Source: Cinnamomum chago (taxonomy: Eukaryota > Streptophyta > Magnoliopsida > Laurales > Lauraceae). From it: DNA of 64,000 nt. Shown here in pieces: positions 11,701 to 22,846 of the stretch. How positions within the stretch are numbered: the first letter of the stretch is position 1; each line of letters begins with the position of its first letter. A program made the position numbers and the translations under genes. Below the pieces are notes generated by a model. The model did not search any database, was not told the origin of the DNA, and saw nothing but the letters and a program-made list of their open reading frames with translations. The stretch is from NCBI GenBank assembly GCA_038049695.1, contig CP142458.1, positions 58,809,501-58,873,500 on the forward strand. Direction: 5' to 3'.

Positions 11701-14700
11701 TGAAAGTTATTTTGACTCTCCTTGTTATCTGGGAAAGACATACCTAGGGCAGACTTGACCAATGCAAAACAGCCATCCTATGCATTGTTTACATGATAAG
11801 CAATCATTGGTGCATTATATGTTTTCTTTGTGATTTCTATGTCAACACTCATTAAATGCTGCCATGACATTGTGGGAGTTTGGTGATTCTGTTCATGTGA
11901 GCGCTATCCCCCTTCTGAAAAATGCAAGCCAATTTATTTTGGACATATTTGTTTTCTACAGGATCATCAATGCATCATGCAGCTTAAGGAGTTTCTTCTT
12001 AAGGTTTGTCAGGATAAAGATGTATTGGATGATCTGAAGTTGATTTTGGGAGATAATGCACCAGGTGTGGGTCTCTTAGTTTCTCAGCGTGTGGTGAATC
12101 TTCCTCCCGAACTTATAATTCCATTACATGATGCTCTGTTTGACGAAGTCTCTTGGGCTACAGAAGATGAGGTTAGACTTCTTTTTATGACAATGTATCT
12201 CCCAATGAATTGGTCATATGTTTCTTGAAATATTCCAATGAGATAGCATGTATGTGGCAATAAGGACTAACACACTTTTTCGTTCATTGATCATTTAAAG
12301 CCAACAGAGGAGCTTCGGGATTCGTTTCGGTTTAAATTTTATCTACTCGTCACTAAGTTTTACAAGGTATTTTACTCATCTTGACACGATTGTCCATGCA
12401 TATCATGCAATTGGAAAGATTAACACGGCCATTTTTGTGATGGAGAGCTCTGCTAACACGTGCATGAGAGGTACACACAGGCACTTTGAACGGCCATATT
12501 GGCAACTAATCCAAGGAAGTCGATGTTATGACAGAATATATCTCTTGTACTGACAAGAACCTGTAGCATAGTTGGAGGTGCTCATTGTCACAACCACAAG
12601 TTTGAAGTCATGTTACAATTCAAAAAATAAAAGTTCTATAACTTTTTTGTTTAATAAAATTTCACCACTACCTATCACGCATGGGTGTGCATGCAGAGGG
12701 TGTCATACACAATTGTCTGGCTCCACTCTCTTTGTACTGTGCAGGTCGGCACCTTTTTATCTCAGTTGTGCATGAGATTACAGTATTCCCCTATCGTGTG
12801 TGTGTGTGTGTGGATTCACAGATGGTGTCATACACAAATATCTGGTTGCACTCTCTTCGTGCAGTGCCCCTGGGCACCTCTTTGTTACAGATGCACATGA
12901 GATTAGGGTATTCCTCTATGAAATGCTTTGAAAGACTGCATACAGGCTTCAATCATTGGTCTTGTTGTACAATGATATTTATGTGGTTTGAAGTGGGTTC
13001 TAATGTTATTGTGTGTATCTGTAGAACAAACACGCTGACCAACGGAAGGGATCATCGAAAGGTGACTGCAGTGAGCCAGTTATTTATATTAAGCCTGAAG
13101 ATGAAATTTTTCATAAGGTAGTGATTCTTTAATTTGACTAATCTCAAATAAATTAATAGTTATAATCTCCTCCTCATGCTCTTTTCAGCTGAGCTTATGG
13201 TCTTTCACTTTTCCTCTGCGCACTCAACATGCAGCAACTCATGAGGTATGTCACAGTGCCATCATCAGCAGCAGCAGCTGCTGCACCATGGTGATTGTTT
13301 GTTGCTTCATCATCATTGTTGGTATTATTTATTTTTATCATCATCGTCGTCGTCGTTATTGTTGGTATTATTTATTTTTATCAATCATCACCATCATTTT
13401 TATTTGAATGTCAAAACAATTGATTAAGCATTCAAAAGGAAAATTAAACACATGCGGCCAATGTATCTGCTGACACATTTGGTTCTACTATAAGCAAATG
13501 GCTGGTGGTCTAGCCTAGAAGATAGGTTGCAAATATGTATATGACAATTGCCGAAGCCTAGTCTAGATGGAGGAATCGGGGTCCAGCCAATTATATTTTT
13601 GGGTTCCTGCTTATTTTAATGGATTTGAAATGAGAAAGAGAAACTATATTTAAGGGGTAAAGTGATTGAGGATGGAGATTGGAATTTTGAGGGAGAAACA
13701 TTAGCAATGTGGAAACAAATGGCTAACTGTATTAGGAAGGCTGCAAGAGGTGCTTGGAGAGTCAAAAGGGAAATGACACTTTAATAAAGAAACTTGGTGG
13801 TGGAGTGTAGAGCTTTAGGAAGCTGTTCAAGAGGAGAAGTTGCAAAATTTGGCAGGGGACTAGGAATATGGAAAACTATGAGATGTATAAGAAGACAAAG
13901 AAAGAAGCTAAGAAAGCAGTAAGTGATGCAAGTGCAAAGCATATGATGACCTATATAATAGGTTAGGAACAAGAGAATGAGAGGAGGATATTTTTAAGCT
14001 TGCAAAAATAAGAGAAATGAAAAGTAGAGACTTAGATCATTTCAAATGTAGTAAGAACACTGACCAAAAGGTTCTAGTGAAAGATAACGATATCAAAAAG
14101 GGGTGGGGGAAATACTTTAGCATACTTTTAAATGAAGAACAAAAGAGGATACTTCATTAGCAAACAAACTTTTTTTTTTTCTTTTTGTAGAATTAGAGTG
14201 GTGGAAGTGAGGAAAACAGTAAAACAAATGAAGATATGAAAGACTACCAGTCTAGATGACTTTCTGATTGAGGCTTGGAAATGCTGAAGGAGAAATTGGG
14301 GAGATTTAGTTAACTAGGCTCTTCAATAAGATATTAGTGACAAATAAAATGCGGATGAATGGACAAGAAGTGTTGTAGTATTTATAAGAACAAGAGAGAC
14401 ATACAAAACCATACTAACTATTGTGGGATTAAACTTATGAAGTTATGGGAGAGAGTAATGGAGCAAAGAATTAAACGGAAGACCAAGATATCTGAAAATC
14501 AATTTCGTTTTATGCCAGGGAGGTCAACGATGGAAGCTATTTTCTCACTTAGGCAATTAATGGAAAAAATATCGAGCGCAAAGGAAAAATTTTGCATATG
14601 GTCTTCATCGATTTAAAAAAGGCCTACGACGGGGTATCTTAGAGATTTGATTTGGTGGGTTTTAAATAAAAGGAAGAGGTTATATTGTAATTATTAGAGA

Positions 14701-16307
14701 CATGTATGAAGGTGCAGTAATGAGGGTAAGACCTATTTGCGGAGAGACAGGTGATTTTCCAGTGACCATAGGTTTGCCTCAGGGGTTAGCCTAAGTCTTT
14801 ATCTCTTTGTACAGATTATGGATAAGTTCATTGCTCATATTTAAGAAGAGGTATCTTGGTGTATGTTATTTGCAGATGATATAGTGTTGGTAAATGAATC
14901 AAGAGATGGTGTGAATGCAAAACTCGAGAGATGGCAGGAGACTTTAGAATCCAAAGGCAACAAAGACGGAATATAGGAACTATAACTTCAATGGACATAT
15001 AGAAAGAGTTGAAACTACTGTGAGAATTGAAGACCAAGAGATACCACAAAGGAATTCTTTCCATTACCTTAGCTCTATAATTAGTAAGGATGAGGAGATT
15101 GATGAAGATGTCATCATAGGATAAAAGTATGATGGTTGAAGTGGAGACTTACTTGTGGAGTGTTTTGTGACTGATGAATGTTAACAAGATTGAAGGAAAA
15201 ATTTTACAAGATAGCAATCAAACAAATTATGACCTGTGGAGCAGAATGTTGGTCAATCAAAAAGCACCATATGCCAAAATGGATGTAGTAGAGATGAGAA
15301 TGTCGAGGTGGATGTGTGGAAAAACTAAGAAGGATAAAATTAGAAATGAGTGCTTTCGAGAGCATTTAGGGGTAGCAATAATATGGGGAAAAAAAATTGG
15401 AGGAACCCGTTTGAGATAGTTTGGGCATGTCCAACGTAGGCCGGCAACGGCACCGCTAAGGAAAAGTTTGCATATGAAGGTTGATGGCCCATCAAGAGGA
15501 AGGGGTAGGCTAAAGAGGACGTGCATGGAAGTAGTAAAAGTAGATCTGAAGAAATATAACTTATCTGAGGATTTGGCTTAAAATAGATCGGAATGGAAAA
15601 ACACAATTCGTGTAGCCGACCCCAACATAGTTGGAATAAGGTTTTGATGATGATGATGAAATGAACAGGTTTAATCCTATTTTAAGAAGGATGAGTTGAA
15701 TCAATTCTCATCCTCCTTGGTCTGTCCTGATACTGGTGCTAGGAAATCCAGTAATAGGATGAGTTTGAGTCTAGACTAGGAAATCCGGATTTTTAAGGTT
15801 TGGATGTGGGGGGTGCATTAAAGCCCCCAACTTATTTGGACAGGAAGGATGCTTTTCCAGCCAAATTATATCCTACTAGATTGACATCCAATGCACAACA
15901 TACTGATTTAAATTAGAAGGTGGCACATCTTGCTGGATGCAGTGCCTGAAACTCTTGGTGGAATCTATACTGTCCATCACCGTCACCTTATACATTGACC
16001 CTTTTGCTTGGCCATATAAACTGTACTATGTGGCACACTTCTTGTTGTTGTGAACTGTTCATATTATAAGACATACAGATGTCTTACTTGGCCCTACCAC
16101 CAGATTTGGTCTTGCTAAATGTGAACCATTTACTGTTTGTGTCCATCTGCAAGCCATCTAAGATGATGCCGGTGGATATATTTTACATTCACTTATTGTG
16201 GGAAATTGCAGCTGAGGAGTTACAGGCTAATGGGACTAGTCATGGTGGTAGAAGAGGACAAAGTATCCCAGTTTCGTGAAGAGTTAAAATCCATAGTAAC
16301 TGATTAG
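8800..16307 (+). CDS. BCCIP/Bcp1 homologue, eight coding exons
   Basis: Exons read as 8800-8950, 9193-9245, 10547-10774, 11962-12171, 12301-12366, 13025-13117, 13189-13245 and 16212-16307. All phases agree and give 317 codons plus TAG. The product starts MPRGLPKRRRF and contains family blocks VVVQADFAFFDPKPDDFHG, DLSGFVDLILGQTTVGTVVK, SALNLGRYK, GLLVSQRVVNLPPELI, LFDEVSWATEDE, SEPVIYIKPEDEIF and LRSYRLMGLVMVVEEDKVS, typical of BCCIP/Bcp1. Yeast Bcp1 is a chaperone for ribosomal protein uL14 and a nuclear export factor; human BCCIP binds BRCA2 and p21. The N-terminus is basic, which suits nuclear entry. Intron 3 has a GC donor (AAG|GCAAGT at 10775). The first ATG is chosen for frame with exon 2; the family part is conserved and certain, the first 50 residues less so. 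No stop or frameshift was found. Confidence 0.93.
9404..9600. repeat. 53-bp tandem repeat in BCCIP intron 2
   Basis: Copies beginning ATTCTTATTGTTCAAAATAA start at 9404, 9457, 9510 and 9563, exactly 53 bp apart. The first three are almost identical and the fourth is diverged at its end. This is a minisatellite within an intron of the + strand gene. Confidence 0.9.
9915..10126. repeat. 106-bp tandem duplication ending in RTE-like tail
   Basis: Two copies start at 9915 and 10021 (GAATAAGATA...). Each contains AACTTTTCAAGATGAACCC and ends in a GATAAGGCT/GATGATGATG-type stretch resembling the 3' tail of plant RTE LINEs and their SINE partners. Diverged in the second copy. Confidence 0.65.
11094..11180 (+). 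mobile_element. RTE LINE fragment in BCCIP intron 3
   Basis: AGGATAAAATTAGAAATGAG followed by GCGCTTTCGAAAGCATTTAG matches, almost base for base, the RTE LINE at 15329-15370 of this window (the KDKIRNE region near the end of its ORF), then jumps to a GGTAAGGAAAAGCTT stretch matching about 15455. It is a short, internally deleted 3' piece. Confidence 0.75.
12676..12920. repeat. 125-bp imperfect duplication with GT microsatellite
   Basis: Two copies share TGTCATACACAA (12701 and 12826), CACTCTCTT and CATGAGATTA at matching offsets of about 125 bp. A (GT)n run lies between them at 12796-12813. Located in BCCIP intron 5; it creates several chance reading frames that are not genes. Confidence 0.7.
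13640..15655 (+). mobile_element. RTE-clade LINE, degenerate, inside BCCIP intron 7
   Basis: A non-LTR retrotransposon remnant in the sense direction of the host gene. Recognisable RT pieces: IYKNKRDIQNHTNYCGIKLM and ISENQFRFMPGRSTMEAIF at 14380-14560, the FIDL-K-AYD block near 14603-14632, FPVT-GLPQG near 14756-14785, and a CMLFADDIVLVNES block (catalytic DD) at about 14860-14895. The C-terminal part reads VVEMRMSRWMCG and KDKIRNECFREHLGV (15277-15370). The 3' end GCCGACCCCAACATAG with a short GATGAT run (15618-15657) is the usual tail of plant RTE elements. Many stops and frame changes exist. The 5' end is uncertain. Confidence 0.88.
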
Positions 16308-18950
16308 CCCCAACGGTATGGACTCATCTTCTGATCGGTACTTACTTCCCTGCAGCTTCTAATTGTTGCTTTGTTATTTTATTGATACTACTTATTTGTA
16401 TTTTCAGTGTCCTTAATTGGCTGAATTGAATTTGCTAATTGACGCCACACCGTGCATGCAAGGGTCACAGGTCCATTCTTTGAGCAGATTTTTCTTGAGC
16501 TGCTCAACTGTAATTGGAGGGCTGAGAAGGTTTTACCCCTGGTTTTCTCCGTTCAATTTTGGTAGTTTTTTTAACCCACCCCTAACCTTAAGGGGTGCAT
16601 TTGAACTTCCTAATTATTGATTGATCATGAACGTACAGCTCAATTTTTTTGTTGTTTTTTTTTTTTTCCCCCCGTTGTTTTTCAAATCCTTGAATAGAGT
16701 GTGAAGGTCCAAAGCAAAAACTGTAACCTTATTACCAAGTTATCCAAGAGATGTAGCCTTATTAGCCATTTATACATTCTGCATGCAAAGGTCTCATCAA
16801 TTTTATTCAAGAACTGTAACTTAATTGGACCTCAATTTGATCTTTGAAACCGTTTATTATTTTAATGGGCCATGAAGGAACTAGAAGTATGACGTATGAC
16901 ATTGGTCATCTATCCATCCATCCTCTCGGTTATTTATTCAATTATTGAGAATGCTAGCTTGTTAATCTCCGCAACCTTCTAGGTATTAGTAAACTGATGG
17001 CTCATGTATTTCACAGTGAAGTCTTTTGTTTTTTGGGGTGGGGGTGGTGGTTTTAAAAATCCCCTCATGGCAATGTTTTGGCCCCTCCATTATGTGGCCA
17101 TCCATCTATTGTTTTGGACATTTTTTAACATGATTTTTACACTTAGAAAAAGGAAACCAAAAATATTTTTGGTTTTGGGGAAGACTTAAATGAGAGAAAA
17201 GGAAAGGAAACGAAGGAAAGGAGAACAAATAACCTCAATTGGCCACCTCCCATAATTTTACGCAGTGCATGTGGATAGGAGGGTTTGCATATGTCCCTAA
17301 GGATTAGTTCTCGGCTGTCTAGAATCGAGTGTCCCTTTGGCTCAGGGTCAAAAGCTCTTGGGCGGAGAGCGAGAGATACTCTAGGTTATCAAAAATCAAA
17401 AGAAAAAGGAACAAATAAGGAAGGCTTGTTGGAGATTGGAGAGGAGCTTGTGATCCAAGAGAGCAAGAGGAGAATGCACATCTTCTTGTTAGATATCTTG
17501 AAAGGAGTTGTAGGTTGAAGACTTGTAGAGACTTTACAAAAAAAAATCCACTTTCTCTTTATAGATTTTTCTTTGCATTGCATAGATGTACTGATTTTAC
17601 TACATGTTATCAGTTTATATTGAAATTTAATTCGCTTAAAATCAACTTCTGTTTGCGTTATATTATTATATTAATTTTTAGCTCAAGCGGAGTTTTATCC
17701 ATCATGGATAAAGAAACGTAGCTGTATTTTTTTATTTTGATTATTATTATCTACGTCAGAATAATCTAGTTAAATATATTTATTTTAAGAATATAAAAAC
17801 TAGTGAAATCAGCTTTTAAATGATTTTGATGTTAGATATGGGATGTTATCATTACTTTTCCTTGAGTTTTGAAATAATAGTGTTAAATTGTAACTTACCC
17901 ATCTTAAGATTTTGTTGTTCTCCTTTTTTGGTACCCCAGCTAAGGGGTTGGGACCCAAAAGAGAGCCCTATACACATGGGAAGATAGCCCCCTCAGGTGG
18001 AAAATGAGCCCGCACATCCGGGAACAAAGCCCTCACAAGTGGGAAGGGAGCCCTCACCCGGGGTTTGAACCCTAGGCACTAAGTGAGAACCACTTATCCT
18101 TACCAGTCATATAAGTAGTCGTTCTCAAATAAATATGGGAGATGTACTAATGCATTCTCAGTAATGAAGTTTGTTAAAATTGCACTTCACAACAAAATGG
18201 AAGATAGATTTCTTATAAATTATTTAATTATATATTTTGAAAAAGAAAATGTAGAAGAATTCAGTATCGAAATAATAATTGATGATTTCAAATCCATGAA
18301 AGAACCTCAAGCACAACTTTAATAATTTGATTATTGTTAAATTTTTTGGTTCGCCCCGGCAAAATTGCTTGACTCAACGCCCTCCTTGACTTGACTTGCA
18401 AATTGAGTTTTACCAATGTGTGTTAGATTTGATCAACTAATGATTTTTTATAAGCCTACTGCCAGTGTAGGTGGAGCCATCCTCTGACATGACCTTACCC
18501 TGTAATTAAAGATGGGGAGTTGGTTCATCGTTGATCAATTATCTCCAGGTAGAACTACCATGCATTTAAAATCACATGGGATTTTACGGAGAAAATTTTA
18601 GAATTTGGTCATACCTCGTAAAGGGTCTACACAGATTGTGCAACACAAATTTGGTCTTCCCACTCCTTTTTTTTTTTTTTTTAATACTTTTTTCTGAGCG
18701 ACGACGATAGTTTCACCCAAATTAAAAAAGTCTGAGCAACGCTATTGTTGTCGCTCCTCGCATCTTCTTTTTCCTTGCCTTCTTCCTATTTTTCCATATC
18801 CCCCACTTCTCGTTCAACCCACCACCCACAATACTTCCATCATCCTCAAGTGTAGGGGGAGGATGATTATCACCTCTCACATTTCCATCCAAACGTCCCA
18901 GAATCTATTGGTCACTCGATCGAACTTTATCCTTGTAGGCAGCCCTAGCA
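16308..18950. other. BCCIP 3' region and intergenic DNA, no gene seen
   Basis: The first few hundred bases probably are 3' UTR of the BCCIP homologue, with possible UTR splice sites (GTACTT near 16339; TTTTCAG at 16402-16408). At 17940-18080 there are several imperfect copies of a GAGCCC...GTGGGAA motif, and the stretch resembles a transposon fragment. No recognisable coding sequence. Confidence 0.45.
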
Positions 18951-19474
18951 AGGGTGCACAAAAAATCTGTCGATCCATAAATTGATCCGACCCAATTCGA
19001 TCCGCGGATTTTTAACCAAACTCAAGGTAAACGGATTGGTAACGGATTAAAAATCTTGTGATCCGTTGGCAACGATCAGTGACAGATTTCACCCTCAATC
19101 CACGGATTCAATCCGATCCAATTCGATCCGTTGACATTACATATAAATAAAAAAAACTTAAGTGGTCTAAATATAAGTTAAAAGGTCTAAATATAAAAGA
19201 AAAAAAAAACTTCAGGGGTCAAAATATAATTCACTTTTATATATAAGTATAACAAATTTCAACCTAGCCTAAGCCTTGAGAGCATGTTCTTCAAAATTTC
19301 TTTAACATTAGATTCCACGGATTAAACCGCTCCAATTCAGTCCTCCATGGATTGAATCGGATCGGTTTTTAACAGCCATGGATTGGTGAAGTATTCCAAA
19401 TCCATCAATCCGTAGGTAACCAATTGGTGATGGATTTGGCCTAATCCACACCAATTCGATCTGTGTACACCCCT
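18951..19474. mobile_element. Small inverted-repeat element (MITE-like)
   Basis: The left end AGGGTGCACAAAAAATCTGT and the right end, read inverted, AGGGGTGTACACAGATC pair imperfectly. The interior repeats GATCCAATTCGATCC and GGATTGG-type motifs in both directions. A CTAGCA direct repeat flanks it (18945-18950 and 19476-19481), a possible target duplication. About 0.5 kb and non-coding. Superfamily not assignable by eye. Confidence 0.6.
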
Positions 19475-19481
19475 ACTAGCA

Positions 19482-20253
19482 ACTCATGAATTTTCCCTAC
19501 ATAATTCAAAAGCCAACATTTTCTTATTGGTATTTGTTTTCTTCTTCTTCTTATGCAACAAAGAAGAAGAAAAATATGGTATTATTAATAGATAGAATCA
19601 CATAAGAGGAAGAAATAGGTATAGCAGTTGGCATTGGATTTGATGACTGCAATTGGATCAGTTCGCAATTGGGCTACGTTTGGATCTTTCATAGTAGATC
19701 ACTGTATTAGTATTGGAATCATTGATTCATGTTATGTCATTTTTTTTCTTTCCTATCTCTTTCACTTTTCAAGACAAATCTTGAGAATATGAAAAGAAGA
19801 AAGAAAGAAATTGTATGTTGGTCAGTGAATCTTTTTATATATATGAAGCCTGTGATTGGGAGAAAATGGAGTGGGGGAGATAGAGAAATAGGTGAGAGAA
19901 GATAAAAAAAAAATAAGAGGAAGAAGAAACGAAGGGAATTTTATATTTTAAGAAAATCGAGCAGAGTGTCTCTCCTGTCAGCGTCGCTCCCCTTGGCATT
20001 TAAAAAAAAAAAAACAGAAAAGGTCCTGACAGACCCCATTTGTGATGCACAGTCTGTGGGAACCCTTCCTGAGGAATGGCCAAATTTCGGGATTTTTTTC
20101 CATAAAATCCTCATCTTTTTAACAGAAAATAAATCCATGGGAATGAGTTGAGAAATGAATGTGTCGAGTGAATTGAATTGTGGTGAGGTAACGCCTCCAT
20201 TATCCAGATAAGAAAAGACCAAGGGTCATATCAAAAGTATACAAATTCAAAAT
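19482..20253. other. Spacer, transposon-like flank, no gene seen
   Basis: A GGGCTACGTTTGGAT stretch at about 19672 and a GTGAATTGAATTGTGGTGAGG stretch near 20167 resemble, in inverted form, sequence at 24260-24322. An older element interrupted by the 20263-24104 MULE is possible. A reading frame on the minus strand (20222-19941) shows no family features. Confidence 0.4.
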
Positions 20254-20542
20254 CCCTTCTTTCTTTTTAGGAAAAAAAGCAGTATACCTACCTGTGCTTT
20301 GCCCTTTTTATAAAGTACCACATGTACTTTGGTATTTTGGACTAAACCTACCTGTGGTTTTAGTTGACATGCAAAATGAACGGATTATGTTAGTATTAAT
20401 GGTGTATGTCGTGCAAAATGTGTCTGGTGCATACTGGCGCCAAATTACTCTCCCAAAATGATTTATTTGCCCCTGAACCAGCCTATAAAAATGGAAAGGC
20501 ATAAGAGCAGCTCTCAATCATTTTTTTTTCCAACCATATTAA

Positions 20543-20940
20543 ATGGCTTCCTCTCAAAACTCTCATTTACCCATTGTTCTCGTGGCCAAAACTCTCAACT
20601 TAATGGTGAAATTCGTTACTGTCATTGTAAGCATAGGGCTATTTTGAGAACTTCCCAAACACAACGCAACATGGGGAGGAGGTTTCTTGGCTGTGCACTA
20701 TATGGGGTTATGCTTTCAACCATCTGATTGTTCTCCTTGATGTCTGGTCAACCATGCTAGTATTAATGTTTTTTAGTTTCAATTTTTTTTGTCAAGTCCA
20801 ACCAGCATGTGGATTTTTTGAATGGTTGATGGATAAATTGATCAAGTACAGAAGCTATTGGATAAGATTGATGTGTTGGAGAAGAAACTGAAGACAGCTT
20901 GTCGAATGAAAAAATGCTACTTACGTGTGTTGCAGTAGAC
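20543..20940 (+). pseudogene. GRF-type zinc finger protein remnant
   Basis: An ATG at 20543 opens MASSQNS. A frame change then leads to IRYCHCKHRAILRTSQTQRN and MGRRFLGCALYG, matching the CxC...S.T..N.GRRF..C pattern of GRF zinc fingers (PF06839). After further frame breaks, a coiled-coil-like KLLDKIDVLEKKLKTACRMK (about 20838-20910) corresponds to the usual C-terminal part of plant GRF proteins. Small GRF genes are common companions of plant transposons. It faces the minus-strand transposase remnant, as mudrB faces mudrA in MuDR; its function is unknown. Confidence 0.7.
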
Positions 20941-21149
20941 TTGGGCTGGAATTGTGTTTTTTTTTTTTTTTTTGTTAATGTGTTACCTACTTATGGCTTG
21001 GTTCCCTGTAGATGGGTTGAAATTACCATGATCATATATATCAATTGGAATATTTTAATGAAAATGGGTTTGTGAAGTTTGCTTGTCAATGCATGCTTTG
21101 TTCACTCTTTATTTTGCTCTTAACTTAAATTAATCTACAAAATCATCAT

Positions 21150-21290
21150 CATCCAAACAGTCAATCCAAACAATAAAAAATGGTCATCTATGCTGCTCCA
21201 AACAATCATAATCATCCAATAGGTCAATCCAAACAATAAAAAATGGTCATCTATGCTGCTCCAAATAGTCATCATCATCCAAATAGTTTT
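21150..21290. repeat. 63-bp tandem repeat inside the MULE
   Basis: Copies with GTCAATCCAAACAATAAAAA and CATCTATGCTGCTCC begin at 21160 and 21223. CATCTATGCTGCTCC recurs near 21389 and 21623, where it overlaps the end of the MULE N-terminal reading frame (…DYGAA). The 3' end of that gene was therefore the source of the duplication. Confidence 0.7.
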
Positions 21291-21624
21291 TTTGAAACAG
21301 TAAAAAACAAACTAATTCAGAATCAACATAACATCTTACTAATTCAGAATCAACATAACATAACATGACATCTTAAAACACCATCATCTATGCTGCTCCA
21401 TAATCAAATTTACAACATCATCAATACAAAAAAATTTAAAAACAGAATCCACATAACGTCTTACAACATCATCCAGACAAAGTTTTTTTAAAATAGAATC
21501 GACATAACATCAAACTTTTGAGCTGCCTTTTCTTGCTCCAATCCTTCATCGACCTCTAGGTGTTGATGTAGACCTCACTGCTTGTAACTTCCCTCTACCA
21601 CTGCTTGTAATTTACAACCATCAT

Positions 21625-22846
21625 CTATGCTGCTCCATAATCAAATTTACAAGCAGTCGTGATTCTTTTGTTCTCATTTTTTAAATATTTAATGTCATAG
21701 CCCTGCCTTACAGTCCATTCAACAAGTGCTTGTCTAAAAACTTGTGGAGTTGAAAATATCATACCCAGCTTCAGTTGAGGATTCTCCATATCAGTCAGCT
21801 CATTAAACTCATGCCATTTAGACATGTTGTTCTCATCAGAGGAGTTGCACAAAGAGTGAAGATCATCCACATCATCATCATTTATAACCCAATTCTCATC
21901 AACTGATACTTGTTGTTTTCCTTTCTGCACCTCTTCCACTCTCAGAAGATCCTCTGAAGATATTCTCATCTTCAAGCTTCTCAACATCCTCATGTAACTT
22001 CGGTGGCTCGTCAGGATCTAATCTCTTCTCTTCACTTTCAACCTCGCTGTCATCATCTAACTAATGCTACTGGTTTTGATCATCCTCAACATCAGAATGC
22101 CGATGAACATTAGAGTCATCATGACCAGCACTTTTATGATTTTGGCCATCATCATCACTGCCTTCATCAGCAGAAGTTTCATCATCAACATCAAGATGGT
22201 GATGAACATTAGAGTCATCATGATGACCATGTGTCTGATTTTGGTCATCATCACTGGCTTCATCAAAAGAAGTTTCATCCTCAACATCAGCAGCATAGTC
22301 CTCCTCACAATGAAGTTTCCTACTAGCTTATGCTACTTTTGCTGCAGGTAACTACTTCAAGGGACCTTTGATGTGAATATTTTGCATCAAGATCTTCCTC
22401 ATAGGTGACACTGCCATCAAAGGTTCATGTCTCATCGCTACATAAATAGTCAACACCTTACTGTCCTTATAATGTTCTAATAGAACAACTACATCCCTGT
22501 CTAATTCAATCCGCCTCAGACCACCATCAAAATCCAATCTCAACACCTTAAAATAAATTGAACTATTCCCTGGGTACCATAATTCTATCACATAATCCCT
22601 GAACTCAAAAAATGATGTTTTATCAATATCAAAATCCCTGACTTCATCTACCACACCCCCAATGTACACACTATTTGGTGGGTCTGTAAAATAACCACCG
22701 TGGTGGAATTGAATTGTAACTTCATCAAACATCTGCATGTAAACGACAATTATTTGAGACAAATTCATGTACAATAACAAAGAAAAATCCATCTGTGACA
22801 AAACCATATGATTTCTAAGATAAGAGAGAGGGCACCATGAGTTCAA
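21625..22846 (-). pseudogene. MULE transposase N-terminal part: PB1-like, acidic linker, MuDR DNA-binding
   Basis: At 22846-22355 the minus strand reads VTIQFHHGGYF, VYIGGVVDEVRDFDIDKTSF and GGLRRIELDRDV, the PB1-like domain found at the start of many plant MULE transposases. A shifted frame at about 22330-22020 gives an acidic, His-rich linker with two copies of a DDSNVHHH/SDVEDE-type unit, then EVESEEKRLDPDEPPKLHED. At 21993-21625 follows WHEFNELTDMENPQLKLGMI and FRQALVEWTVRQGYDIKYL, the MuDR DNA-binding region. The reading frame then stops, and no DDE or SWIM part follows. This is a deleted, non-autonomous copy. Confidence 0.8.

Noticed and set aside
12681-13121. 146-codon open frame on +
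   Set aside because: Made by the 125-bp duplication and the GT run in intron 5; only its tail is in BCCIP exon 6, and there in the wrong frame.
17285-17518. 77-codon open frame on +
   Set aside because: No family features, no splice context, low-complexity flanks.
22057-22308. Met/Ile-rich open frame on the minus strand
   Set aside because: It is the shifted frame of the acidic, His-rich linker of the MULE transposase.
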